From positions 1 through 42,018 of the forward strand of contig NZ_JAKLWS010000036.1 of assembly GCF_022012475.1 (NCBI RefSeq): a stretch of DNA of 42,018 nt, written 5' to 3'. A model generated the notes under the pieces. The model made no database searches. It was not told the DNA's origin and was given only the letters and a program-made list of their open reading frames with translations. Below, in pieces: positions 7,693-14,306 of the stretch (positions within the stretch are counted from its first letter, which is position 1; each line of letters starts with the position of its first letter). This DNA comes from Rhodohalobacter sulfatireducens (GTDB lineage: Bacteria > Bacteroidota > Rhodothermia > Balneolales > Balneolaceae). The position numbers and the translations under genes are program-made.

Positions 7693-8232
7693 ATGAGGAT
7701 GTTTAGCATGGATGATAAAATGTTTAATAGAGAATCTATCTACACCTCAAGGGCAGGGTTGGTTCTTGCTGCCCCGTTTTTCCCAAAACTGTTTGACAGG
7801 CTGGGATATCTAATCAATGGAATCTTTGTGGAAGATTCCACTCAATCGCGAGCGGTACATATTTTGGAATTTATTGTGACGGGATATGAGAATGTTGAAG
7901 AGCATGCTCTTGTGCTTCAGAAGTTGCTATCAGGCTTGCCGATTCAGAAACCGGTTGATCCACTTGATGAATTGACAGAACAGGAAATTGAAATATCAGA
8001 GAGTATGCTCAATGCGTTACTAAGCAACTGGCCTGGTTTGGAACATACCACTATTGATGCACTACGAGAAACGTTTTTACAAAGAGAAGGCCGTCTCCAA
8101 GAAGAGGATGGGCAGTGGACTCTAAGCGTTGAGATCAAAAGCGTGGATGTTTTGATTGATCGCATTCCCTGGAGTATCGGCGTGATAAAGCTTCCCTGGA
8201 TGAAAAACGTACTTAAGGTGGAATGGAGATAG
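7693..8232 (+). CDS. C-terminal domain of CIS tape-measure protein, standing alone
   Basis: The 179-residue product matches the conserved C-terminal region of the contractile injection system tape-measure family. Seen are GLVLAAPFFPKLFDRLGYL, RAVHILEFIVTGYE, LQKLLSGLPIQKP, LLSNWPGLEHTTIDALRETF, LQREGRL and a final DRIPWSIGVIKLPWMKNVL. Full-length members have several hundred to over a thousand residues and set the particle length. The N-terminal part and central region are absent. The 100 bases before it hold short broken frames (ATG 7595 reading AQLNKNGSYFRDC), consistent with deletion. An ATG at 7693 gives the listed start, and MDDKMF at 7708 is an alternative. It may be a truncated pseudogene or a surviving domain-only protein. 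Confidence 0.8.
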   Translation: MRMFSMDDKMFNRESIYTSRAGLVLAAPFFPKLFDRLGYLINGIFVEDSTQSRAVHILEFIVTGYENVEEHALVLQKLLSGLPIQKPVDPLDELTEQEIEISESMLNALLSNWPGLEHTTIDALRETFLQREGRLQEEDGQWTLSVEIKSVDVLIDRIPWSIGVIKLPWMKNVLKVEWR

Positions 8233-8425
8233 ACATAAATATCAAAACCGCTTTTGGTTGGATTATGGACACCATCTTAAAACCAGTACGGTAATTCTTA
8301 ATTATTGAATCGATAAGCCAATAGAAACTGTCATTGTAAATTTGCAGGTAAGAAATCTTTAAAGAAAGTTCGATTTGGATGACATGCGCTGTCATTCGCA
8401 GATATTACCTTACAGCTAAAAGGTT

Positions 8426-8719
8426 ATGAATCCTGAGAAACACCCACCACTTACTATTTTATGTATCGTTTTGGGGAAGTCACAGACCGGGCCTGTTGAT
8501 AGAATTCAACCTCTTCGGTTAGAAACAGAGGAAGGTAAAAGGTGCTATGTGGATTAGGTACGCCATCATACCAAGCACCGGCAGGGAAAGACTTTTCTAC
8601 AACAATTCATGGTGCGAACCAAACAGGATTATTTCTTAGAAATATGGCTGGACCGGCATACGCTTTTTTGGTGTCTTACTGAGGAGCAGGCAAAGGACGG
8701 GATTGTTATTAATTATTGA
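8426..8719 (+). pseudogene. Possible small gene broken by an in-frame TAG
   Basis: From ATG 8426 the frame runs 43 codons, meets TAG at 8555-8557, then stays open for a further 53 codons to TGA at 8717. The second half reads FLQQFMVRTKQDYFLEIWLD and then LFWCLTEEQAKDGIV, which has protein-like character (aromatic and charged residues, a plausible helix at the end). One nonsense change would explain the break. No family is recognised, and it could be chance. Confidence 0.3.
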
Positions 8720-8886
8720 GTTTTGAAAAAGTGTGATGTCTTGTTTACTTCCTTCCAATTTTGATACCACCTTTCAGATAGATATCAGCGACTCTATTTA
8801 ATTAAATCCCTCAAGACATGTGTAGTAGATAAACCTTATGGGAAGACATTTGAGAGTTAGAAAAGTGGTTTAATGCAGACCGCAAT

Positions 8887-9097
8887 GAACTTGATGTGTT
8901 TCAACCAGGCTAAAGCGTATCACCATCTCAAATTATGCCGGTTGTGGGGCAGAATGAAGAAGCCCGAAGAACAATCCTTCCTTTTCGTAGGCGGTTGCTG
9001 CCATTCTGTGCTGAAGAGTAAGATGTCAGCAGCATGATCAATGCCCGGGCAGAAACCTTAGACAGCAAGAGGTCTTACAAGCCTTATTTTTAAAAAA
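8887..9097. repeat. Dispersed repeat R1, copy b
   Basis: This is the second copy of the block at 384-597, in the same orientation. It ends where a copy of the tRNA-Asn 3' end begins. The shared frame reads LKLCRLWGRMKKPEEQSFLF and continues VGGCCHSVLKSKMSAA before a stop. Confidence 0.75.
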
Positions 9098-9112
9098 GCT
9101 CCCCGGGTTGGA
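9097..9112. repeat. Partial tRNA-Asn 3' end (attachment-site-like), copy 1
   Basis: The bases gctccccgggttgga are identical to the antisense of the acceptor and T-stem end of the intact tRNA-Asn (13632-13646). Identity stops after 15 bases. It is the leftmost of three such copies (also 10487 and 13628), as expected for att sites left by integration into a tRNA gene. Confidence 0.6.
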
Positions 9113-9159
9113 CCTATCTGTCGTTTCTCATAGAATTCAAATTAAGGATATTAAAGCAG

Positions 9160-9214
9160 TTAGGCAGGTTCGAACGAACGTACCGACAGCTGTCGGGATA
9201 ACAGCCGATTGCTC
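9160..9214 (-). pseudogene. Degenerate tRNA-Asn fragment carrying a palindrome
   Basis: Read on the minus strand this begins AAGAGCAATCGGCTGTTA, which matches the D-arm end and anticodon arm of the intact tRNA-Asn including the GTT anticodon. It then switches to the palindrome CCCGACAGCTGTCGG, and resumes with a T-arm-like GTTCGTTCGAAC. The acceptor stem is missing on both sides. The fragment abuts the stop codon of the GIY-YIG gene. Confidence 0.6.
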
Positions 9215-9487
9215 TTACTCCAAATAAGTTCGGATATCGATTTTTCCATCAATCAGAAGGCGAATCATCTTCTTGCTCTTCCACTTTTTTACTACTTGTT
9301 CCGCGTGTAGTGCCTGTTGTTTTGTATCAAATGGATGAGTGTAAGCCAGTTTCCACGGCCGGTAACGCTGTGTATATCCTTTGCTTTCTCCGTTATGATA
9401 GGGGAGTCGCCGGTTGGGATTATCGGAACTTCCGATGTAATAGGTATCTTTGACGCTTGATTTGAGGATGTACAGTGAGTATTTCAT
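9215..9487 (-). CDS. Small GIY-YIG nuclease-family protein
   Basis: From the ATG at 9487 the protein has 90 residues and is a stand-alone GIY-YIG domain (UPF0213/YhbQ-like size). Seen are YSLYILKSS, the motif YYIGSS, the Arg of NPNRRLPYHN, and RPWKLAYTHPFDTKQQALHAE with the conserved glutamate, followed by a Lys-rich helix. Such proteins are presumed endonucleases; some small members act in DNA repair or mobility. An earlier TTG at 9493 is less likely as the start. Its stop codon directly touches a tRNA-Asn fragment, and it lies between tRNA-end repeats, suggesting it belongs to a mobile element. Confidence 0.85.
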   Translation of the reverse strand: MKYSLYILKSSVKDTYYIGSSDNPNRRLPYHNGESKGYTQRYRPWKLAYTHPFDTKQQALHAEQVVKKWKSKKMIRLLIDGKIDIRTYLE

Positions 9488-9659
9488 AAACAAAAAAAGG
9501 ACGAATTAGCTGAGCTCATTCGTGTGTTTTTAATTGTTTACTTGGAGTGCTTATGTTTGTAATCAAATGTCATCTTTATTAAACTTTTTTGTTTAAATTA
9601 AAATCATTACTTTATCATTGTCATTTTAATTAAACATATTAATAGAAAATAAATAAACT

Positions 9660-10097
9660 ATGTCAATTAATAGTTCAGATTTACTAAACAAAGAATATAA
9701 AACATATGCTGATGCAGTTAGCGCAATATTAGAAAAGAGAGATTTATCTCAAATATGGCTTGTTAAACAGATTCAACGTGAAAATCAAAGGATCAAAAGT
9801 TTACAACAACAGATGAGTCGATGGCTAAGAGAATCAGCTACTATCAGTGAAGGATACCAACATCGAATAAATAATGCTCTTGACGTTTTTATTAGACGAG
9901 AATCGGATGGGAAATGGGTTATATTGCAAAAAAATCAGTCAGATCCGATTGAAGAACAAGGTATATTCCAAATTTTTGAGCAAAAAATTGACAAAATTGG
10001 AGAAAAGGATCTAAACTATCTTCCTTCATTGGTTAGAGTACGAAATAAACTGAATAAGAAAATTCGGATGATGACAGAATCTAAAGAGTTCGCATAG
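9660..10097 (+). CDS. Uncharacterised protein with possible helix-turn-helix N-terminus
   Basis: This 145-residue protein is AT-rich and not recognised with certainty. Residues about 15-75 are helical and resemble an XRE-type DNA-binding fold: a YADAVSAILEKRDLSQIWLV helix pair, then QQQMSRWLRESATISEGYQ, where MSRWLR looks like a recognition helix. The C-terminal half is charged (LPSLVRVRNKLNKKIRM). It stands alone, preceded by a very AT-rich region (9570-9659) likely to hold its promoter. Lying within the tRNA-Asn-associated island, it could be a phage- or element-type regulator. That role is inference. Confidence 0.5.
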   Translation: MSINSSDLLNKEYKTYADAVSAILEKRDLSQIWLVKQIQRENQRIKSLQQQMSRWLRESATISEGYQHRINNALDVFIRRESDGKWVILQKNQSDPIEEQGIFQIFEQKIDKIGEKDLNYLPSLVRVRNKLNKKIRMMTESKEFA

Positions 10098-10471
10098 TAA
10101 CAAAGTGTATTCAAGGTCTCTTTTAACTAGATATTGTAACAGATAAACATTTTACTTCTACAGCTTAGTATTAAAAGGAGTAATCTGCCTATTTAATTTT
10201 CTTGAGAGTTCGATATTGTCGTAAAAAAAAATCTTATAGCTTTATAGCAGTATGGAGGATTACCATTCTTTTGTTGAAGTTCTTAAAACATAAAAATTGT
10301 AAATAAAGAATCTGATTTTTCCGATCTGTTTGATGCGACAAAAAGATTTTACGGATATTAATTTCTTTTCCCATTATTGTCCCAAAACTATTCAATAATT
10401 GTTCCAATTTCTTGATTTTCAGAATTTATGGAAGGGCATAAAAAAAGACTCAAAACATCGTTTATTGTATC
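10098..10471. other. AT-rich stretch without a gene
   Basis: No coding frame, RNA or repeat could be supported. The minus-strand frame reaching from 10594 to 10388 has no protein-like features. Confidence 0.4.
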
Positions 10472-10810
10472 TTGAGGCTTGTTTTTGATGGCTCCCCGGG
10501 TTGGAGCGATATGCGAACTGTTTACCGCGTAATATGGCCTATAAAGGTTATAAACAATGGAAGTAGAGGAATATCTTTTGAATTGGATAGCCAAAAATTC
10601 GCGAAAACATACCCATTTTTAAAAGGTGCGAACTATCGGTTAACAGAGAAATCTGTTAACTTTACAAAGAAGAAAAAGGTCAAAGAAAGTAGGAGGGAGC
10701 AAGCTATTCTCTACAGAAAACTATTGAAATCTGGGAAGGTGAAAAATAGGGCAGAGCCTGCACGTAAATTTGGAGTGAGTCAAGCCTGGATTACGAAGGT
10801 TTTTTCTTAG
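10472..10810 (+). pseudogene. HTH-domain fragment fused to tRNA-end sequence
   Basis: The open frame of 112 codons starts with residues (DGSPGWSD) that simply translate a tRNA-Asn 3'-end copy, so its start is artificial. The C-terminal half looks real: EQAILYRKLLKSGKVKNRAE and then ARKFGVSQAWITKVF, a helix-turn-helix typical of recombinase- and phage-associated proteins. The frame stops directly after the recognition helix, where such proteins usually continue. It is most likely the remnant of a mobile-element gene. Confidence 0.45.
10487..10505. repeat. Partial tRNA-Asn 3' end (attachment-site-like), copy 2
   Basis: The 19 bases gatggctccccgggttgga are identical to 13628-13646, spanning the CCA end of the intact tRNA-Asn and two bases beyond. 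Flanking sequence is unrelated on both sides. This is the expected form of an att core left by a site-specific element. Confidence 0.7.
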
Positions 10811-10953
10811 TTTTGGCAAAATCATTTGAGCTATATTATCAGTGTGAAGAACTTAAATCTACCAAATTAAGGGCGGCCTCTTTTTATAATACTTCCGTGA
10901 CTCCCCCATTTCGATTCAATTCTGCTTTTGTTTGAGCCCCCCTTTTGTAAACC

Positions 10954-10994
10954 AAAAAACCCCTGCCCCGGGAATCCGGAGCGGGGGTTTTTAT
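10954..10994 (-). terminator. GC-rich hairpin terminator of the beta-propeller gene
   Basis: The arms aaaaacccctgcccc and gcgggggttttt form a strong stem with A-rich and T-rich flanks. It lies 15 bases after the stop of the gene at 11009-12838 and could act in both directions. Confidence 0.8.
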
Positions 10995-11008
10995 TTAGAA
11001 GAAGAACC

Positions 11009-12838
11009 TCATTTTTTAGAGATACGGTAAATCACATTCTTGCCTCCTCCCGAAACATAAATATCGCCAGATTGGCCAATGGTCACCCCATCAAATAAGT
11101 ATGTAGGAGGTAAGGCGGCGTCCAGACCAACAGCAGGTCCACTCAGATTGAGGCCATCTGCGATTATGCTCACATCTCCATTCTCCAAATCAATGCGCGA
11201 TAACCGTGATTCGCCTGGTTCAACAACCAGCAGGCCGCCTTCTTTATCCCAAGCCAATCCTTCTGGGTTATTAAGTCCGAATACAATAGGTACGGCTGGT
11301 TTTGGAGTATCGCCGTCAAACTCTATCTGCCAAATAATGCCAGTACCCCAGTCAGCCACCCATAAAGTTTCTCCATCAGTTGCCAAACCACTTGGCGCAA
11401 ATACATTGGTGTTGTCTATTGGCAAGATCATCGCTTTGTCACTTGCTCGTACGACGCCGCCAAGGCCCAGATCGGAAACCACTATGTCATTCTTAAACCG
11501 AATGGCATCTATTGGAACACCCATTTGATAAGTATCAATGATCTGCTCAGATTGTGGATTCCAAACCTGAACTACTTGTCCGAAATAGGAAGACACAATC
11601 AGATTCTCCCCGTCCGCAGAAAGAGTAAATGGAGTGGTCAGATTGTCTTCACCACCAAGTAAGTCACCTTTATAAACATATTCCTCCCTGCCGGTGAGTC
11701 CATTCAATTGGTACAATCGGAACAAGTTGGCAACAAACAAAGCATCTCTGTTATTTGACCCAGGTAAAACTGCCATGCCCATAGGTGCAATCATCCCTCC
11801 ACCACTGATGGTGCGAGGCTGACCACTGGGTAGAATTTCTACAACCGATCCAAAGTCGGCATTAGAAATATATAAGGTGCCCTTGGAGTCAAAGGCCAGA
11901 TTGTCAAGGCCCTCTTGAATTTTTATAAAAAGTGTTTTTTCTCCTGCCACGGTATTTAATTTGAAAACTTCACCTGTTTGATCCAGGACGTGAAGGACTC
12001 CCTCGGAATCAAACTTTACAGCTGCAGGCACTGTGAAGCCATCGGCTACGAATTCTGCGGTGCCATCACCAAAAGGATCTGTAGAAGTTGGATCTCCTGG
12101 CTCTCCGACATCTACCCGCATCAAAAAGCCACCTGCAAATGACGGTCCGTACAATTTGCCATCTGGACCAAAGTCGAATCCATTCAAAAAGCCAAGCAAT
12201 GGATTTGCCGGTGTGGAAGCAATGATTTGCCTCGGTGTGTCAATAAGGTTCGGGTCCAGCTCATATAATCCATCTCCCAAAAAAGCGAGCGCAACAAAAA
12301 GACGTCCCTCCTCATTAAAGGTAATAGGATTGACACCAGGTGCAACAAATTGCTTGGTCACCACCCCTTCCGGGGTCATACGGCCAACCTCACCAGTATA
12401 TAAATCAGTCCAATAAAGCGAGCCGTCCGGTCCAAACGCCAAATCATCAGGAGAGATCACTCCATTCGTCGGGCCAAGTCTCTTTAAGATCTTGCCGTTT
12501 TGCTTATTCATTACGATTATTTCCTGATCGGCAACACTGGCAATATAAAGATTGCCATCCGGTCCGAAGTTTATGCCATTGGCACCTTTAATGTGAGCTC
12601 CGGTATAAATCTCCTTCACAAGGACTTTTGAATTCTGGTCCTTCTTGTCTATTGCCGAATCAAAAGTTGAAGTCTCCCCATTAAAATTGGCACCTGTTTG
12701 CTCGTCTACGACGGAATCAAACCCCATCACCGTCAGGGTCATGACTAGCATCAGGGTAAACCCCTTAAAAAGGTTCAGCCCGCTATCTGCCCTGCCCTTA
12801 TGTACTGTGTTAGTTAGATCGGTTGGTTTATCTCTCAT
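11009..12838 (-). CDS. Secreted NHL/SMP-30-like beta-propeller protein
   Basis: This 609-residue protein has a charged N-terminus, then a hydrophobic stretch (LFKGFTLMLVMTLTVMGF, about residues 23-40) acting as signal peptide or anchor. The rest consists of propeller blades of the pattern GPDGNLYIASVAD, FGPDGSLYWTDLYTGEVGRM, FDSKGTLYISNADFGSV, DKEGGLLVVEPGESRL and GQSGDIYVSGGGKNVIYRI. These repeats are typical of NHL, SMP-30/gluconolactonase and Vgb-like propellers. No catalytic set could be assigned, so it may bind rather than hydrolyse. GGAG lies a few bases before the ATG. It is monocistronic with its own terminator. It sits between tRNA-end repeats and may be cargo of the decayed island. 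Confidence 0.8.
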   Translation of the reverse strand: MRDKPTDLTNTVHKGRADSGLNLFKGFTLMLVMTLTVMGFDSVVDEQTGANFNGETSTFDSAIDKKDQNSKVLVKEIYTGAHIKGANGINFGPDGNLYIASVADQEIIVMNKQNGKILKRLGPTNGVISPDDLAFGPDGSLYWTDLYTGEVGRMTPEGVVTKQFVAPGVNPITFNEEGRLFVALAFLGDGLYELDPNLIDTPRQIIASTPANPLLGFLNGFDFGPDGKLYGPSFAGGFLMRVDVGEPGDPTSTDPFGDGTAEFVADGFTVPAAVKFDSEGVLHVLDQTGEVFKLNTVAGEKTLFIKIQEGLDNLAFDSKGTLYISNADFGSVVEILPSGQPRTISGGGMIAPMGMAVLPGSNNRDALFVANLFRLYQLNGLTGREEYVYKGDLLGGEDNLTTPFTLSADGENLIVSSYFGQVVQVWNPQSEQIIDTYQMGVPIDAIRFKNDIVVSDLGLGGVVRASDKAMILPIDNTNVFAPSGLATDGETLWVADWGTGIIWQIEFDGDTPKPAVPIVFGLNNPEGLAWDKEGGLLVVEPGESRLSRIDLENGDVSIIADGLNLSGPAVGLDAALPPTYLFDGVTIGQSGDIYVSGGGKNVIYRISKK

Positions 12839-13168
12839 CCTGTCACTCCATGATTTTGTTAAGCACAGGGTTATCCCTATGCTTTAGATATGCAATGAAT
12901 TAGGTAGCTAATAAATTCTAGTTTAACAAATAAATTCTAACTATTGAACATTTCAATCGTTATAAATTAACTAAGAAAACCATAAACGCTGTTCTAAAAA
13001 CCTATACCATCTAACAAATAACTACATCCTAATCTCATCCAAATCTTAATATTTTTAAACAATAATTTTTTATTTGCGAATAAAAATTACATCCAATAGA
13101 GGGCTTTGCATAACCCCCATGTTTCGAAGAGTTGATCCTTTATGAAGAATTTTATTTAAAATATCTAG
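12839..13168. other. AT-rich spacer upstream of the propeller gene
   Basis: No gene was found. This very AT-rich DNA presumably contains the promoter of the propeller gene (reading left). On the right it borders the recombinase remnant. No specific element could be assigned. Confidence 0.4.
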
Positions 13169-13630
13169 AGTGCTTTAAATTCAAAAATTACCAGATTAAA
13201 TGGACAATTGGCGAGTACTAAGAAGGACATTAAAAACACATTATTATTACTAACTAAAAATCCAGAGGGCCCATCTGTTAATCTATTCCAAAAGCAACTT
13301 GATGATTTAGGCTTGAGAAAACAAGAGATGGAAGATGAAATCGAATTTTGTAAAAAGGAACGTAATCGATTGAAGGACCATCAGCTGCTAGATGATGAAT
13401 CTTATAAGTCCCTGTTGAATGAATTTATATCGCTATGGGAAGAAAGTTCTAAATTTGAGAGAATAGAACTGGTCTGAACATTAGTTCGATCTGTTAACTC
13501 AACTATGAAAACGTCAAATCAGGGTAGCATTGAAATATGCTATATAGCAGATAAAAAGCTGGAATCAGACTGGTCAGAAATAAAAAATGCGAACTCTGAT
13601 GAGATCAAAGTTCGCACGTCGGGTATAGAT
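13169..13630 (+). pseudogene. C-terminal remnant of a large serine recombinase, with in-frame stop
   Basis: The frame opens after a TAG at 13166. It reads a coiled coil (LNSKITRLNGQLASTKKDIK, then QKQLDDLGLRKQEMEDEIEF) followed by LWEESSKFERIELV, TGA at 13475, and then in the same frame TLVRSV, IEICYIADKKLESDWSEIK and EIKVRTSG. This order (coiled coil, SSKFERIELVRxLV-like segment, short beta strand, tail) is the usual end of large serine recombinases with a zinc-ribbon/coiled-coil C-terminus. The resolvase and recombinase domains are missing. The frame runs into the antisense of tRNA-Asn, so the relic lies against its probable attachment site. Confidence 0.7.
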
Positions 13631-13704
13631 GGCTCCCCGGGTTGGATTCGAACCAACGACCGATCGGTTAACAGCCGATTGCTCTGCCACTGAGCTACCG
13701 AGGA
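13630..13704 (-). tRNA. tRNA-Asn (anticodon GTT)
   Basis: On the minus strand the cloverleaf is complete. The acceptor TCCTCGG pairs with CCGGGGA (one G-U), and the D-arm is GCTCAGTGGCAGAGC. The anticodon stem ATCGG/CCGAT carries loop CTGTTAA with anticodon GTT, and the T-arm is GTTGG-TTCGAAT-CCAAC. Discriminator G and an encoded CCA follow (13632-13630). It is 75 bases with CCA. Its 3' end is duplicated at 9097 and 10487. Confidence 0.95.
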
Positions 13705-13759
13705 GTGTCAGTAAAAAAATGTGTCAATAAAATGTTGGTTCGGATTCCTCCGAAGAAGT

Positions 13760-13832
13760 CTCTTTGGGAGAACCAACGTCCCGACTACTGTCGGGATAAC
13801 CTCCGATTGCTCTGCCACTGAGCTATCAAAGA
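13760..13832 (-). pseudogene. Degenerate tRNA-like gene with palindrome in place of the anticodon-stem/variable region
   Basis: On the minus strand an acceptor-like TCTTTGA is followed by a D-arm identical to that of tRNA-Asn (TAGCTCAGTGGCAGAGCA) and ATCGGAGGTTA. Next come the palindrome TCCCGACAGTAGTCGGGA and a T-arm cut short (GTTGGTTC). It ends in CCAAAGA, which still pairs with the first six acceptor bases. Position 33 is G rather than U, and the T-loop and 3' T-stem are missing, so it is not a working tRNA. The distinct but self-complementary acceptor stem suggests it descends from a separate tRNA gene. Confidence 0.65.
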
Positions 13833-13926
13833 ATGTTTCCTTGAATCCGTGTTATCGATTTCCTTAGAAGTACCAAATATAAGGCCTTCTGAATTCAGAT
13901 GTCAAGGAAAACTTGTACAAATTTTA

Positions 13927-13962
13927 TAAAAAAAATAGCCGCTGCTGTGAGCGGCTATTAAA
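13927..13962 (-). terminator. Hairpin terminator of the histone H1-like gene
   Basis: The arms aatagccgct and agcggctatt (13934-13959) form a perfect 10-bp stem with a 6-base loop. On the minus strand it is followed by a run of T. It lies about 20 bases after the stop codon at 13980. Confidence 0.85.
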
Positions 13963-13979
13963 AAATCAAATAGTGGAAA

Positions 13980-14162
13980 CTAAACTTTACCAGCGTTTTT
14001 CATGTCCTGGATTTCTAAACGAATTTCTTGAGATTTCTTCTTAATCTCTTGTAATTTTTTTCGGGCTCTTGTTCCGGCAGCTTTATTTCCTTTTTCGTAA
14101 AACTTGTCAATATCCTCTTCGAGTTCGGTTACTAATTGATTTAGTTCTTCTTTTCTACTCAT
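13980..14162 (-). CDS. Histone H1-like (Hc1-type) DNA-binding protein
   Basis: The 60-residue basic helical protein starts MSRKEELNQLVTELEEDIDK and contains the hallmark FYEKGNKAAGTRARKKLQEI, then KKKSQEIRLEIQDMKN. This is the short histone H1-like family common in Bacteroidota and relatives, thought to bind and compact DNA. I chose the ATG at 14162 because it gives the family-like start and has AGGTG at a proper distance upstream. An in-frame GTG three codons earlier is less likely. It is monocistronic with a clear terminator. Confidence 0.88.
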   Translation of the reverse strand: MSRKEELNQLVTELEEDIDKFYEKGNKAAGTRARKKLQEIKKKSQEIRLEIQDMKNAGKV

Positions 14163-14306
14163 AAGTAACACCTGTTGGTTAGTTCATGTTTTATCGTACT
14201 TCAATTGCCACAAACTATTGAAGAAGTGCTTAACTGGCAAATGAAAAGCCGTTATTTTTCGTAATTGAACACTTTTTAATAGAAAAAGATATGCGTACCC
14301 GAAATG

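Larger units (their letters stand above)
8233..9159. other. Gene-poor stretch with a pseudogene and repeat R1b
   Basis: No intact gene was found. The stretch contains a broken frame (8426-8719), repeat R1b (8887-9097) and a copy of the tRNA-Asn 3' end (9097-9112), each listed separately. Nothing else can be supported. Confidence 0.4.

Noticed and set aside
8555-8557. Stop-codon recoding (TAG read through)
   Set aside because: No recoding signal or family support was seen; a nonsense change in decaying DNA is simpler.
11079-12416. Long plus-strand open frames opposite the beta-propeller gene
   Set aside because: Low-complexity Ser/Pro-rich shadows of the minus-strand coding sequence.
13475-13477. 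TGA as selenocysteine or programmed read-through in the recombinase frame
   Set aside because: The rest of the recombinase is missing, so the frame is a relic; no SECIS-like hairpin was evident.
13760-13832. A second functional tRNA
   Set aside because: The T-arm is truncated, U33 is absent and the anticodon stem is replaced by a palindrome.
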